Of a stretch of DNA of 64,000 nucleotides, positions 17,301 through 25,303 are shown piece after piece. The first letter of the stretch is position 1, and every line of letters starts with the position of its first letter. The notes under the pieces were generated by a model. It was not told the origin of the DNA and searched no databases. It worked only from the letters and a program-made list of their open reading frames with translations. The position numbers and the translations under genes were made by a program. This stretch comes from CAIYXB01 sp038146805 (lineage in GTDB: Bacteria; Cyanobacteriota; Vampirovibrionia; LMEP-6097), in assembly GCA_038146805.1 (NCBI GenBank), contig JAYQSH010000005.1:434001-498000 (forward strand). The letters are read 5' to 3'.

Positions 17301-17652
17301 TTACCGATCAGGAAACGACAAATTGATTTTAAGTTTTTTACAAGCAGAACAAGACACGATAAATTTTGTGGCTAAGGTAAAAAATTACAACACTAAAAAC
17401 CCACAAAAAGTGAAGCTAAGCGAACTAATGCCTAATGAAATTGCACAAAGAGATTTGTTATTGGCACGCAGAGATGATGCGGCAATTCCGAGAATTGGAC
17501 TTGCAAAAGCAATAGCAGAAATTTTTATTTATACTAAAGAACAGAACTTAAATCCTTTAGACGAAAAAAATATTCCGATAAATTTATTGGACTTATTGAG
17601 AAAGGCTTTTGCGGCTGGGGCCTCAACATTTGGCAATGGGTGTATTGACTAA
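14332..17652 (+). CDS. Divergent phosphoenolpyruvate carboxylase-like protein
   Basis: The 1106-residue protein has the PEP carboxylase architecture but is longer than usual (about 850-1000) and altered at catalytic sites. The N-terminal catalytic motif is present as VLTAHPT at about 155-161. The residues after it (AGIQPDYIHH) differ from the usual E-x-x-RR. HSWVARDIDGNP corresponds to the family SW-x-GGDRDGNP. The mobile glycine loop, normally FHGRGG-x-x-GRGGGP, reads FDGWGEPVERGGG near residue 707-720. SRPTSRSGS and LSDVRAIPYAAMF match the C-terminal half. If active it would make oxaloacetate from PEP and bicarbonate. Loss of the loop arginine argues for altered or lost activity. Start ATG 14332 lies 52 bp from divergent dprA. 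Confidence 0.7.
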   Translation: MAIKEKNQISQSVRALYRIIGRIIGRQIFDRISNDKHISENAEIRRSIAQEFISAITELRHELRQERDFKNIEKIINKFFAKENKDISIKQLAWILEAYLLLNQSSTASAQVTKATAKMPDSLQMGQLIDSIRTKILQEKKLAEVFTKDFSLNLVLTAHPTAGIQPDYIHHIKNLVNAIQKIAFQVDPKDWEKIAKDHSNASLESNISEIIEEINLSVSHMVRAQPYNKEKLTPSDESRNFLNNIAEAWSVIPNKITSLEKELRKYLGKEFRIHPRFFRIHSWVARDIDGNPTVSIDEHLHSMYNEKLFFLNQYRADLEQLWQNLSDDFTDHQQLPSKTFFVDENFKQHYLKTLDEIKDDINYHNQAYRVVIFKIIQDLDDILNQLFFIGEINLETIAALPQYNLEELIIKPLELIRANKEAVLIQEIDDLIRKVQIFGSFGSHGHTRQGAEILRTMTKYLTSYWDNDTEGKTKFLLDSNTENFSYPVLKTKIEVQYQKDSEKNQKKLMQTLDLLMLSQFGSIQRQIISMNENFEDMLNALCLAKTFNAFQPSNGTNLPSSRLEIVPLTEQILDLRNSYKVTIDALTNRAWHQYLIANKGRFYKMRGPSDSGKQNGFVASQWEMFRSKQFDTIVIEIFNAFLLSKLEKDNSKLDIWRKTNVDQDCSETKVIQESFNAFESFFAGADFDEALWQKAHQELDLKKIRLINFDGWGEPVERGGGLEFEDTVKHTQPLGSLPYYERTLQGGGAQQLNSNLRTKQAVQDFINGVTEIAVRRYTLNKSYNSEAFVLNKNFVYTMEKLVAILRGSLRGEVFGLDLEDDKKISNENALRNYFRHVIKSPLVFLDLFNIASRPTSRSGSQIKEFLNEDQYANNIDAMIDNLKSEDIIAILSDVRAIPYAAMFSLLGGNHVSFYGFNKILEDKEKYSFVKGESKKTCLEWIKHFYHNDFETQETLLIKHIMDSLEKGIFTCDQACYRKAHEIIELATNNDYRSGNDKLILSFLQAEQDTINFVAKVKNYNTKNPQKVKLSELMPNEIAQRDLLLARRDDAAIPRIGLAKAIAEIFIYTKEQNLNPLDEKNIPINLLDLLRKAFAAGASTFGNGCID

Positions 17653-17781
17653 TCTTTGTGCCAGGCACCAAAACCACTGTTTTTGCTCTTATCTAACACC
17701 CTCTAGGCAAAGCCCTTATTTCATTATCTAAGATAGCAAAATCTCTTATAATAACTAGCTTTTTTATCAGAAAATTCAAGT

Positions 17782-17810
17782 TTGAGATATCAAAAAAATG
17801 GGCATAATAT
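17782..17810 (+). promoter_or_regulatory. Sigma70-type promoter for the 17838-18997 genes
   Basis: A -35 box TTGAGA (17782-17787) and a -10 box TAATAT (17805-17810) are separated by 17 bp. A ribosome binding site AAGGGGA lies just before the ATG at 17838. It is the clearest promoter in the window. Confidence 0.65.
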
Positions 17811-17837
17811 CTTTATATAGACAATAAGGGGAATACA

Positions 17838-18047
17838 ATGCTGTACAATCCAATTTTCGAAGAAGAAAATTTAAGAGAACAAGAATTATTAGACTTAAAA
17901 AAAGCTATCAAAACAAGAGCTTCAAAAGAACAAGTTAAAGAGGTTTACCAAAAAACCCAAAGATTCATCAAAAGTCACCCAATTTTTACAACACTTGCTT
18001 TAGGCCTTTTTGGTCTGAGTTTCAAAAAAAGAAACTTTTTAAAGTAA
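17838..18047 (+). CDS. Small hypothetical protein with one membrane segment, 69 aa
   Basis: It has its own promoter and ribosome binding site. The first 45 residues are charged and helical (EEENLREQELLDLKKAIK). A hydrophobic stretch (PIFTTLALGLFGLSF, about 48-62) and a basic end (KKRNFLK) follow, so it probably sits in the inner membrane with its N-terminus in the cytoplasm. I recognise no family. It is followed at once by a 25-codon frame and folP, which may form one transcript. Confidence 0.65.
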   Translation: MLYNPIFEEENLREQELLDLKKAIKTRASKEQVKEVYQKTQRFIKSHPIFTTLALGLFGLSFKKRNFLK

Positions 18048-18051
18048 TTAG

Positions 18052-18129
18052 ATGGAAAAAACAATTCGCTTAATTTTCGATACTTTATCGATAGTACTGC
18101 TTGTTATTATAGTGCTTAATGTACTGTGA
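18052..18129 (+). CDS. Possible 25-residue membrane peptide
   Basis: An ATG four bases after the previous stop opens 25 codons: MEKTIRLIFDTL, then SIVLLVIIVLNVL, with a TGA at 18127-18129. It reads as a single membrane-spanning helix with a charged N-terminus. Its end overlaps the ATG of folP by 11 bp, so it may couple translation. There is no homology evidence; an AT-rich chance frame is possible. Confidence 0.35.
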   Translation: MEKTIRLIFDTLSIVLLVIIVLNVL

Positions 18130-18997
18130 ATTTTTAGAAAAAAAATTTAATGTCAACACAGACAAAAATAAAAATTGTCTGTGTTTTGGCATCTTAAATT
18201 TAACCCCCGATTCTTTTTCTGATGGTAATAATAATTTTGATCAACTAGAATACCAAAAAGCTAAAATAGCAGAATTAATAAACTTAAGCGTTGACGTTAT
18301 TGATCTTGGTGCGGAATCAACCCGCCCCTATGCAAATGCTGTCAATGACTCAGAAGAAATAAAACGCTTAGATTTTTTCTTAGAGCATTATAATGCTAAA
18401 TTACCTTTAAGCTTAGACACTAGAAAAACAAAAGTTTTAGAAAACCTGTTTTTTACAAACACACTAAAAACAAAAAATAATCAGATTTTCAAATATATCA
18501 ACGATGTCAGCGGTATGCAAAACCAAGAGTTTGTAGAACTTTGTAGCCAATTAAATCCAGAAATTCAATTTATTGCAATGCACTCTAAAGGCGATATTCC
18601 ACCAAAATTTTCAAGTAAAGATTTACCCAATAATTTTTATGAAGAAGATCAAGGTTTAGAAAAACATTTCTTGAAGTTTTTTGAAAAGACAATTTCCATT
18701 TGTGAAGAATTTAACATTAGCAAAGATAGATTAATTTTAGATCCGGGCTTTGGCTTTGCTAAAAATTTTCAACAAAGTTTTGAGCTCATTAACTTGATAC
18801 CAAAAATAAAAAAAGAATTTAAAACCAAGATTTTTATTGGTAGCTCGCGCAAAGGCTTTTTGAGACTTTGGCAAGAACAAATTACAAAACTAAACATCGA
18901 TGCAAATGCTTTAAGCAACAAAGAATTAGACCAATTAACAATAGCTTTTAATGAACTGCTTACAGATATTGATTATTTTCGTATGCACGGCTTATAA
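18119..18997 (+). CDS. folP: Dihydropteroate synthase
   Basis: FolP condenses p-aminobenzoate with dihydropterin pyrophosphate in folate synthesis and is the sulfonamide target. The TIM-barrel motifs are complete: GILNLTPDSFSDG at about 24-36, DLGAESTRPYA, the strand with DTRKTKV, YINDVSGMQ, LILDPGFGFAKN and IGSSRKGFLRLW. The 292 residues are near the family norm. The ATG at 18119 lies inside the end of the 25-codon frame. No other folate gene is next to it. Confidence 0.95.
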   Translation: MYCEFLEKKFNVNTDKNKNCLCFGILNLTPDSFSDGNNNFDQLEYQKAKIAELINLSVDVIDLGAESTRPYANAVNDSEEIKRLDFFLEHYNAKLPLSLDTRKTKVLENLFFTNTLKTKNNQIFKYINDVSGMQNQEFVELCSQLNPEIQFIAMHSKGDIPPKFSSKDLPNNFYEEDQGLEKHFLKFFEKTISICEEFNISKDRLILDPGFGFAKNFQQSFELINLIPKIKKEFKTKIFIGSSRKGFLRLWQEQITKLNIDANALSNKELDQLTIAFNELLTDIDYFRMHGL

Positions 18998-19070
18998 AAA
19001 GCATTATTTTTATTAAACGAATCCCAAGCAAGCATTCACTGACAGCAAAAAAAGGTTAAAATATCTATTG

Positions 19071-20117
19071 ATGTCAATAACACTCGAAGCAAGTAAAGAA
19101 GACTTAAGCAAACTACAAAGCCAAGCAAATGCTGAGTTTGCTAAAGTGCAAAATTCTAAAGAACTAAACGAGTTACGTGTTAAATATTTGGGCGATAAAA
19201 GTGTCATTGTTAATATGCGCCGCAATATGAAAGATATAAAAAAAGAAGATAAACCAGAATTTGGAAAGTTAATCAACAAAGTTTTAAATGCAATAAATAG
19301 CGCTTTTAAAAACGCTCAAGACAGTATCGCGGCTCAAGAACTTGCAGAAAAATTAGCAAAAGAAAAAATTGATCCAAGTCTTCCGGGTTTAGAAAACAAC
19401 TTAGGTCACATTCATCCACTAACTCAAGTGACAAATGATATAGTTGCAATTTTTGAAAGAATGGGTTTTGCACTTGTTGATGGACCAGAAATTGAAAGTA
19501 GTTATTATAATTTCACAGCTTTAAACACTCCTCCAGAACACCCTGCTCGAGATGAACAAGATACTTTTTATACTAAACTTGGACCAGAGGTTTTATTAAG
19601 ATCGCACACTTCTTCAATGCAAATTAGAGCAATGGAAGAACTCAAACCACCTTTTAGAATTATTGGGCATGGAAGAGTTTATAGAAACGAAGAAGTAAAC
19701 GCACGCAAGATGCCCTTTTTTCATCAACTAGAATTAATGATGATTGATGAAAATATAAACTTTGGTCATATGAAGTGGGTTTTACAAGAATTTTTAACTG
19801 CTTTTTTTGGCAAATCAATAAAAACTCGTTTTCGTCCAGATTTTTTTCCATTTACAGAACCTTCTGCAGAACTTGATGCTGAGTGTGTTTTTTGTAATGC
19901 TAAAGGTTGCAGTACCTGTGGTCAAAGAGGTTGGTTAGAGCTTTTTGGTTGCGGCATGGTAGATCCAAATGTATTAGAAATGGCAGGTATTGATTCTAAA
20001 AAATATTCTGGTTTTGCCGCAGGAATGGGCTTGGATAGATTTACTATGCTGAAATATAAAATCAATGATATTCGCTATATGTTTAATGGTGATCAAAGAT
20101 TTATCGAACAGTTTTAG
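19071..20117 (+). CDS. pheS: Phenylalanine--tRNA ligase alpha subunit
   Basis: PheS is the catalytic alpha chain of the (alpha-beta)2 enzyme that charges tRNA-Phe. The first 85 residues form the N-terminal coiled coil that holds tRNA. The class II core follows: HPLTQVTNDIVAIFERMGF, LLRSHTSSMQIRAM, RIIGHGRVYRNEEVNA, FHQLELMMID and the motif 3 region GMGLDRFTMLKYKI near the end. I chose the ATG at 19071 over the TTG just before it. A cysteine-rich patch (CVFCNAKGCSTCG) is also present, as in many PheS proteins. No pheT follows; the next gene is convergent and overlaps by 4 bp. Confidence 0.95.
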   Translation: MSITLEASKEDLSKLQSQANAEFAKVQNSKELNELRVKYLGDKSVIVNMRRNMKDIKKEDKPEFGKLINKVLNAINSAFKNAQDSIAAQELAEKLAKEKIDPSLPGLENNLGHIHPLTQVTNDIVAIFERMGFALVDGPEIESSYYNFTALNTPPEHPARDEQDTFYTKLGPEVLLRSHTSSMQIRAMEELKPPFRIIGHGRVYRNEEVNARKMPFFHQLELMMIDENINFGHMKWVLQEFLTAFFGKSIKTRFRPDFFPFTEPSAELDAECVFCNAKGCSTCGQRGWLELFGCGMVDPNVLEMAGIDSKKYSGFAAGMGLDRFTMLKYKINDIRYMFNGDQRFIEQF

Positions 20118-20701
20118 GCAGTGTGTAGTAGAGCTCTAAATTTATCTAACTCAGCTCTTAACTTATCTTCTGTAAATTGTATTTTTTTCGTAGAAGTAGT
20201 ATCATGTCCGAAGTTACTCATCTGATTGCTATCCTCAGGTATTCCTGATTTTTGCTTTTCTACTACCTGATCTTTTTCAAAGCCACCTGAAAAACCAATT
20301 ACAAAAATATCACCAAGGTAATCAACAAACTCTTTTAATACTTTTAAGCTACCTTCTATATTTTGGTAGTCTTGCCACTGCTTTTTTAAGGCATCCATCG
20401 TGTCTCTATCTCTAATTTGATATTTCTCTCTACCTTTTTCGTAAGGATAAGGTTCCTGCACATCTGTCATCTGATGATCAGTAATAACAAAAGTAGGTTT
20501 TTGAGCCATATCGACCCCCGCTTGTCTTTGTAATTCAAGCCATCTTTTTAAATAAACTGGATGCTCAAACATTTCAAGCTCGGCTTCAGGTGCAATTTTA
20601 GAAATAAGCTTTTGCATATCGTCTCTTTTGCCCCAAGTATCATCAATAACAAAAAAGCGGATATCTTTATTTTCTAAAGTCATATATAAATAGTCTAGCA
20701 T
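20114..20701 (-). CDS. Receiver-domain-like protein, 195 aa
   Basis: The protein looks like a modified response-regulator receiver. RFFVIDDTWGKRDDMQ near the N-terminus supplies the acidic pair, TFVITDHQMTD at about 70-80 supplies the central aspartate, and DIFVIGFSGGF is in the place of the later strand. The region between the last two is longer than in a standard receiver. The remaining 60 residues are charged and helical. There is no DNA-binding domain and no histidine kinase nearby, so a partner cannot be named. It overlaps the end of convergent pheS by 4 bp. The MTLENKDIRFF start six codons inside is also possible. Confidence 0.55.
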   Translation of the reverse strand: MLDYLYMTLENKDIRFFVIDDTWGKRDDMQKLISKIAPEAELEMFEHPVYLKRWLELQRQAGVDMAQKPTFVITDHQMTDVQEPYPYEKGREKYQIRDRDTMDALKKQWQDYQNIEGSLKVLKEFVDYLGDIFVIGFSGGFEKDQVVEKQKSGIPEDSNQMSNFGHDTTSTKKIQFTEDKLRAELDKFRALLHTA

Positions 20702-20727
20702 TTATGCTAAGATGGTATTTACGAATT

Positions 20728-20997
20728 ATGCAAGACGACAGAATATCAGCAATATCAAGTCCAGAAGTTACTAGAGAAGGCCATAATCAAGTTTGACAAC
20801 AAGCTATTGATAGACTTGCTGGTAATCAAGAAGAGGCACAGAAAGTCCCTCCAGCTCAAGAAGCCAAAAACACTAATAACGCTGTTGAAAAAACAGGACT
20901 TGCTGCAGCTGCAGTCTCAAATGTTCAAGCACCTGATCAAAGACCAGGCTTTTCTAAAAATCCTTCTGTCGGTTTAGCTGTTAATACTAGCGCTTAA
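20728..20997 (+). pseudogene. 90-codon unknown frame interrupted by an in-frame TGA
   Basis: From ATG 20728 a frame reads MQDDRISAISSPEVTREG, then HNQV, then TGA at 20794-20796. It continues in the same frame as QQAIDRLAGNQEEAQKVP and ends at TAA 20995-20997 (GLAVNTSA). The composition is even on both sides of the TGA: alanine-, glutamine- and proline-rich and probably disordered. One base change from TGG would explain it. Other genes here use TGG for tryptophan and TGA as stop, so there is no sign of a recoded genetic code. No family recognised. Confidence 0.5.
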
Positions 20998-21007
20998 GAA
21001 CTAATTA

Positions 21008-22444
21008 CTAAGCTTTCATCTTTTCAGCTTTTTGTTTTGCTTCTTCGATATCAGCAACCATATAAAAAGCCTGCTCAGGTAAATCATCATGCTTACCTTC
21101 TAAAATTTCTTTGAAAGACTTGATAGTATCTTCTAATTTTACATATTTACCCGGCGAACCAGTAAAAACTTCAGCCACAAAGAAAGGCTGTGACAAGAAT
21201 TTTTGGATTTTACGAGCTCTATAAACAACATTTTTATCTTCTTCAGAAAGCTCATCCATACCTAAAATTGCAATGATATCTTGTAATTCTTTGTACTTTT
21301 GTAATATATTTTGTACACCACGAGCAGTAGTGTAGTGATCAGAACCAACAATATCAGCTTTTAAAGCTGTTGAAGTCGAATCAAGTGGATCAACCGCAGG
21401 GTAAATACCAAGCTCTGCAATTTGTCTTGAAAGAACTGTTGTTGCATCTAAGTGAGCAAAAGTTGTTGCCGGAGCAGGGTCTGTCAAATCATCCGCAGGA
21501 ACATAAACAGCCTGAACAGATGTAATAGATCCTTTGGTAGTTGAAGTAATACGCTCTTGCAACTGTCCCATTTCGTTTGCCAATGTTGGTTGGTAACCAA
21601 CCGCTGAAGGCATACGACCTAAAAGTGCAGAGACCTCAGAACCAGCTTGAGTAAACCTAAAAATATTATCAACGAACAATAAGGTATCTTTTCCTTCTTC
21701 ATCACGGAAATATTCAGCCATAGTAAGACCAGTCAAACCAACTCTCATACGAGCTCCCGGAGGTTCATTCATCTGACCATAAACAAGAGCAACTTTATCG
21801 ATAACTCCAGACTCTTTCATCTCTTCCCACAAATCGTTACCTTCACGAGTTCTTTCGCCAACTCCAGAAAAAACAGAAATACCCGAGTGTGCTTTAGCAA
21901 CGTTGTTGATCAATTCCATAATCAAAACTGTTTTACCAACACCAGCACCGCCAAACAAACCAATTTTTCCACCTTTAACATAAGGAGTCAAAAGATCAAT
22001 AACTTTAATTCCAGTTTCAAAAACTTCAATATTTGTATTTTGCTCAGATAAGCTAGGAGGCTCTCTATGAATTGATGATTGCTTTACCGCAGAAATATCA
22101 CCAGCTTCATCAACGGGCTCACCCAAAACATTCATAATACGACCCAAAGTCGCTTCACCAACAGGAACAGAAATCGGAGCACCAGTATCAATCACTTGCA
22201 TGCTACGAGTTAAACCTTCAGTCGAACTCATGGCAATAGAACGAACTCTATTATCACCAAGAATCACTTGCACCTCAGTAACCAAATTAATTTCTTGACC
22301 AGCTGGATTTGTTGCCGTGATTTTTAATGCGTTATAAATTTCTGGTAAATGTCCGCTGGGAAACTCAACATCTACAACAGGACCAATCACTTGGATAATT
22401 TTTCCTATTCTTTCATTTGCTACATTTGAATTCATTGTTGTCAT
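21008..22444 (-). CDS. atpD: ATP synthase F1 subunit beta
   Basis: This is the catalytic subunit of the F1 ATPase. It is full length at 478 residues. Motifs include the Walker A loop GGAGVGKTV, GERTREGNDLWEEM (with the catalytic glutamate region), TLLFVDNIFRFTQAGSEVSALLGRMPSAVGYQ, and the family signature PAVDPLDSTS. The gene stands alone: there is no atpC (epsilon) on the downstream side. atpA lies 20 kb away on the same strand. Separate alpha and beta loci are typical of cyanobacteria, where beta and epsilon are usually paired. Confidence 0.98.
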   Translation of the reverse strand: MTTMNSNVANERIGKIIQVIGPVVDVEFPSGHLPEIYNALKITATNPAGQEINLVTEVQVILGDNRVRSIAMSSTEGLTRSMQVIDTGAPISVPVGEATLGRIMNVLGEPVDEAGDISAVKQSSIHREPPSLSEQNTNIEVFETGIKVIDLLTPYVKGGKIGLFGGAGVGKTVLIMELINNVAKAHSGISVFSGVGERTREGNDLWEEMKESGVIDKVALVYGQMNEPPGARMRVGLTGLTMAEYFRDEEGKDTLLFVDNIFRFTQAGSEVSALLGRMPSAVGYQPTLANEMGQLQERITSTTKGSITSVQAVYVPADDLTDPAPATTFAHLDATTVLSRQIAELGIYPAVDPLDSTSTALKADIVGSDHYTTARGVQNILQKYKELQDIIAILGMDELSEEDKNVVYRARKIQKFLSQPFFVAEVFTGSPGKYVKLEDTIKSFKEILEGKHDDLPEQAFYMVADIEEAKQKAEKMKA

Positions 22445-22543
22445 TACTCATATTTTAACATTCTCAAGAAATGAATTATTCTTATAATTATTGAATAAAT
22501 TTGAAGAAATTAACCAAAGCGTCAATACAATAAATTCAAAAAA

Positions 22544-23395
22544 ATGACAACTATTCCACGAAATCAAAGACTTAATTTTGCAGATTTCCTCAATGGCGAA
22601 CTTGGCGTAAAAAAAACCGTTAATACACCGCGCACAAAAAACCAAGAAAGCAAAGAAAAAAACATAGAGAGATTAATTAAACACTTAGAAAGTTCAAAAG
22701 ATTTTTTAAGAGAAATATGTCGCTGGAAACAAGATCCATATCTAAATTTAGGCGTAAAACTTTTTAATGAAATACAAAGTACAAATTTAAGCTATGAAGA
22801 AAAATTTAAAAAAATCGCATGGCAAATTGAAAACAATATAAAGCAAATATTTTTAAGCCCAGCACTTAAAGGATCCGATGAAATTTTTGATCAAGCAAAA
22901 ATCAAAGGTGGTTTTTTAAATGCTTTACAAACTCAATTGGGCTTATCGCTAGTAACAATAAACAAACTTAAAACTCAATCTAATGAGCAGATACGCCGCA
23001 CTCTAAAAAACAACCTAAAAACACTCAATCAATTAATGCAATTGCAATTTATGGCTTTTAAATTTTTACTAGATCAAATGACCGAAAAAAATGGTCGAAA
23101 TCTATTTCATGAATTTCAAGAAGAACAAATGGAATTTTTGAATTTAAAAAATGGACAACCAATTTTAGTACCTACAACAGCTTGTTTACAAGAAGTAATC
23201 CAAAAAGCAAAAAGTGAAGCAATAGAATTCAAAGATGCTCAAAAAACTTTTCGTTTACATGATTCTGGAATGGCAGTAGGTTGCCTCGCTCAAAGAGTGC
23301 AAGTGAAACAATATGGCAATAACTCTACAAAAGCCAATCTTGCAAGTGAATTTGCAGACTATTTAAATAAAGTCATTACTACAACAGTTGCCTGA
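22544..23395 (+). CDS. Hypothetical protein, 283 aa
   Basis: I do not recognise a family. The protein is helical and basic at its N-terminus (residues 20-45, KKTVNTPRTKNQESKEKNIE). The middle is regular amphipathic helix (IRRTLKNNLKTLNQLMQLQF). The C-terminal quarter holds a small beta-rich segment (RLHDSGMAVGCLAQRVQVK). It has no signal peptide or membrane segment. The ATG at 22544 is divergent from atpD with a 99-bp gap. It is followed after 20 bp by another unknown gene of similar composition; the pair is probably co-transcribed. Confidence 0.6.
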   Translation: MTTIPRNQRLNFADFLNGELGVKKTVNTPRTKNQESKEKNIERLIKHLESSKDFLREICRWKQDPYLNLGVKLFNEIQSTNLSYEEKFKKIAWQIENNIKQIFLSPALKGSDEIFDQAKIKGGFLNALQTQLGLSLVTINKLKTQSNEQIRRTLKNNLKTLNQLMQLQFMAFKFLLDQMTEKNGRNLFHEFQEEQMEFLNLKNGQPILVPTTACLQEVIQKAKSEAIEFKDAQKTFRLHDSGMAVGCLAQRVQVKQYGNNSTKANLASEFADYLNKVITTTVA

Positions 23396-23415
23396 AATTG
23401 CTAGTATTAATTTTT

Positions 23416-24198
23416 ATGCAGACCAGCCAAAAAAAAGAACTGCGATTTTCACTCATAGAAAAAGCTCTATATCAAGTAATAGAGCCTCTAGAAAACATCA
23501 TCCAAGAAAGTAACTTAGGTTTAAATGCAAAGGATTTATCAGACTTTGCCAAGCTACAACAAAAAACAAAATCGCTCTACGAGTATTTGAATTTTTTTGC
23601 GGATACTTCAATTCGCATATATAAAGACTATTGCGACAAAGAGTTTTGGCAAGTTTATAACCTAGAACTCACAAAAAATAATCTAGATCAATTTCCTAGA
23701 TACGAACAAAACCACATTGATAATGCTATTCAAAACGCTTTTTACTTTTATTTTGGACTTTATGCAATTTTACCTAAAATTTATTTCAAACATTTTAAAA
23801 AAGAACTCGATAAAAAAACTTTTTTAACTTTAGTTAAAAACTCAAGACAAACATCCAAACACATGTCAATGATTCACTTTGATATGTTCCGTTCTTTTAT
23901 TTATTCTTCAAGCCAAACCAAAGTTGGTGTTGCAACGAGATTACATAATTTTTTCCCGGACACTTTTCTTATCAATGAACAATTAGAAATTCAATTAAGC
24001 CCCATTGCTCTATCAAGAGCTAAAGCGCATACTCAAAAACTACTAGAAGAAAACAAAGCACAAATAAACAAAGAAAGCCCTACTCTAGGATGCCCAGCTA
24101 AATTTGTAAAAATCAATGCTGAAACAGATTTGATAGACCTAATTCATCAATGGGTTTATTTATTAATGCAAAAATATATTTTAACAAGTGATGCTTAA
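23416..24198 (+). CDS. Hypothetical protein, 260 aa
   Basis: Unknown family. It is rich in aromatic residues, for example NAIQNAFYFYFGLYAILPKI at about 105-125, which could be a buried helix. It has a conserved-looking core HMSMIHFDMFRSF and an acidic end. I chose ATG 23416 rather than the TTG at 23398. The 3' end overlaps the convergent response-regulator gene by 18 bp. It is probably co-transcribed with 22544-23395; together they look like a two-gene unit of unknown role. Confidence 0.55.
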   Translation: MQTSQKKELRFSLIEKALYQVIEPLENIIQESNLGLNAKDLSDFAKLQQKTKSLYEYLNFFADTSIRIYKDYCDKEFWQVYNLELTKNNLDQFPRYEQNHIDNAIQNAFYFYFGLYAILPKIYFKHFKKELDKKTFLTLVKNSRQTSKHMSMIHFDMFRSFIYSSSQTKVGVATRLHNFFPDTFLINEQLEIQLSPIALSRAKAHTQKLLEENKAQINKESPTLGCPAKFVKINAETDLIDLIHQWVYLLMQKYILTSDA

Positions 24199-24969
24199 AG
24201 ATTTTTTTTCAAGCTTTTCTGTTTTTAATTTTTCTAAAATAGGCTCTAGAAACTCTTGTACCAAACAATTAATAGAGACAACCTCTGACAAATTATAAAA
24301 ACGTGATGGGGCAAATGAGCTTAAAACTTTTTCTTTAAACAATTCCAAAAAATCCTCACGAGACAGCTCTGGATCTAAAAAAAGTTTTTGCTGAGCACGA
24401 TAAACAGCATTATTAACCTTTTTTCTAGTAGTAGACATGTCTTGGGCAATTTGAGCAGTAGTTTTCCCTAAAACCAAAGTACTAATAACTGCAAATTCAA
24501 AAACAGAAATTTTATAAAAATCCTTAAATTCATATGATTCTAAAACTTGTGGACTCACCCATGTTTCACCAGCAAGAACTTTTTCAATACCAGCTCGAAC
24601 AATTTTTTTATCATTAATATATTTACCACTCAAAGCGATTCCTTCAACACCAATATTTTGACACTGCTTCAAAATGATAATCTCATTTGAAGCAGTAAAC
24701 AAAAATATTTTTGTTTTTGGTAAATGATTTTTTATCCAATGTGCTATTTGCAATCCACTATTTTTTATACCTTGATTATTATCCGCAAACTCTCCTAGAT
24801 AGCAATCAAGCCAAACAAATTCAGGCTTATATTTTTTTATGGAAAATTCAGCTTCCTGCGTAGAAGTACAAAAATCTAAAATTTCACATTTATCACCAAT
24901 AATAGAGCGGATATAATCCCACACTATTGGTTGATCTTCTACTACGACCGTTCTTACTTTAGAGTTCAT
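24181..24969 (-). CDS. Response regulator: receiver plus LuxR-like DNA-binding domain, at the end of the Tad operon
   Basis: Residues 1-125 form a receiver: RTVVVEDQPIVWDY supplies the acidic pocket, FVWLDCYLGEF the phospho-acceptor aspartate, and KIFLFTAS the conserved Thr/Ser strand. Residues 150-205 form a LuxR/FixJ-type helix-turn-helix (AVISTLVLGKTTAQIAQDMS, then RKKVNNAVYRAQQKL). A C-terminal 55-residue extension is unusual. The start overlaps the previous gene by 11 bp, so it is translationally coupled to the pilus operon. It may control pilus synthesis or surface behaviour. No histidine kinase is encoded nearby. Confidence 0.85.
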   Translation of the reverse strand: MNSKVRTVVVEDQPIVWDYIRSIIGDKCEILDFCTSTQEAEFSIKKYKPEFVWLDCYLGEFADNNQGIKNSGLQIAHWIKNHLPKTKIFLFTASNEIIILKQCQNIGVEGIALSGKYINDKKIVRAGIEKVLAGETWVSPQVLESYEFKDFYKISVFEFAVISTLVLGKTTAQIAQDMSTTRKKVNNAVYRAQQKLFLDPELSREDFLELFKEKVLSSFAPSRFYNLSEVVSINCLVQEFLEPILEKLKTEKLEKKSLSITC

Positions 24970-25303
24970 TTACTAAATACCTCACTTTAATTTTGTTCTT
25001 ACTTTTTTCTTTTCTAAAAAAATTTTTCATATAAAACTCTAGATCTACAACTTGAAAATCATTAATAGAACTTGTTACAACCATTAGTTGATCAACTAAA
25101 GCCATAGAAGAAAATTTTTCTTCTATTTTTGGTTTGATCAATGCGATTTGATTTCTATTTTCATCAATAATTTCATTCACTTCAATATTAATTCTTGCTA
25201 AATTGGCATTTGCCAAATGTATTTCAAAAAAAGGAAAAACAAAATTGAAGGCTAAATAAATTGCTAACAAAACAGATATAAGTAAATTAAAAAATAAAGG
25301 CAT
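24959..25303 (-). CDS. Small membrane-anchored protein of the Tad operon (candidate minor pilin), 114 aa
   Basis: One hydrophobic helix at the very N-terminus (LFFNLLISVLLAIYLAFNFV) is followed by a soluble region of about 85 residues with no known motif. This topology matches TadE/TadF-type minor pilins, though no prepilin leader (glycine before the helix, glutamate at +5) is visible. It overlaps its neighbours at both ends (1 and 11 bp), placing it firmly in the operon. TadE or TadF analogue is an inference from position and topology only. Confidence 0.6.
   Translation of the reverse strand: MPLFFNLLISVLLAIYLAFNFVFPFFEIHLANANLARINIEVNEIIDENRNQIALIKPKIEEKFSSMALVDQLMVVTSSINDFQVVDLEFYMKNFFRKEKSKNKIKVRYLVNEL

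Noticed and set aside
20728..20997. Altered genetic code or selenocysteine at TGA
   Set aside because: TGA is used as a normal stop by other genes here (for example at 23393-23395), tryptophan is TGG, and the TGA context shows no conserved cysteine-like position.
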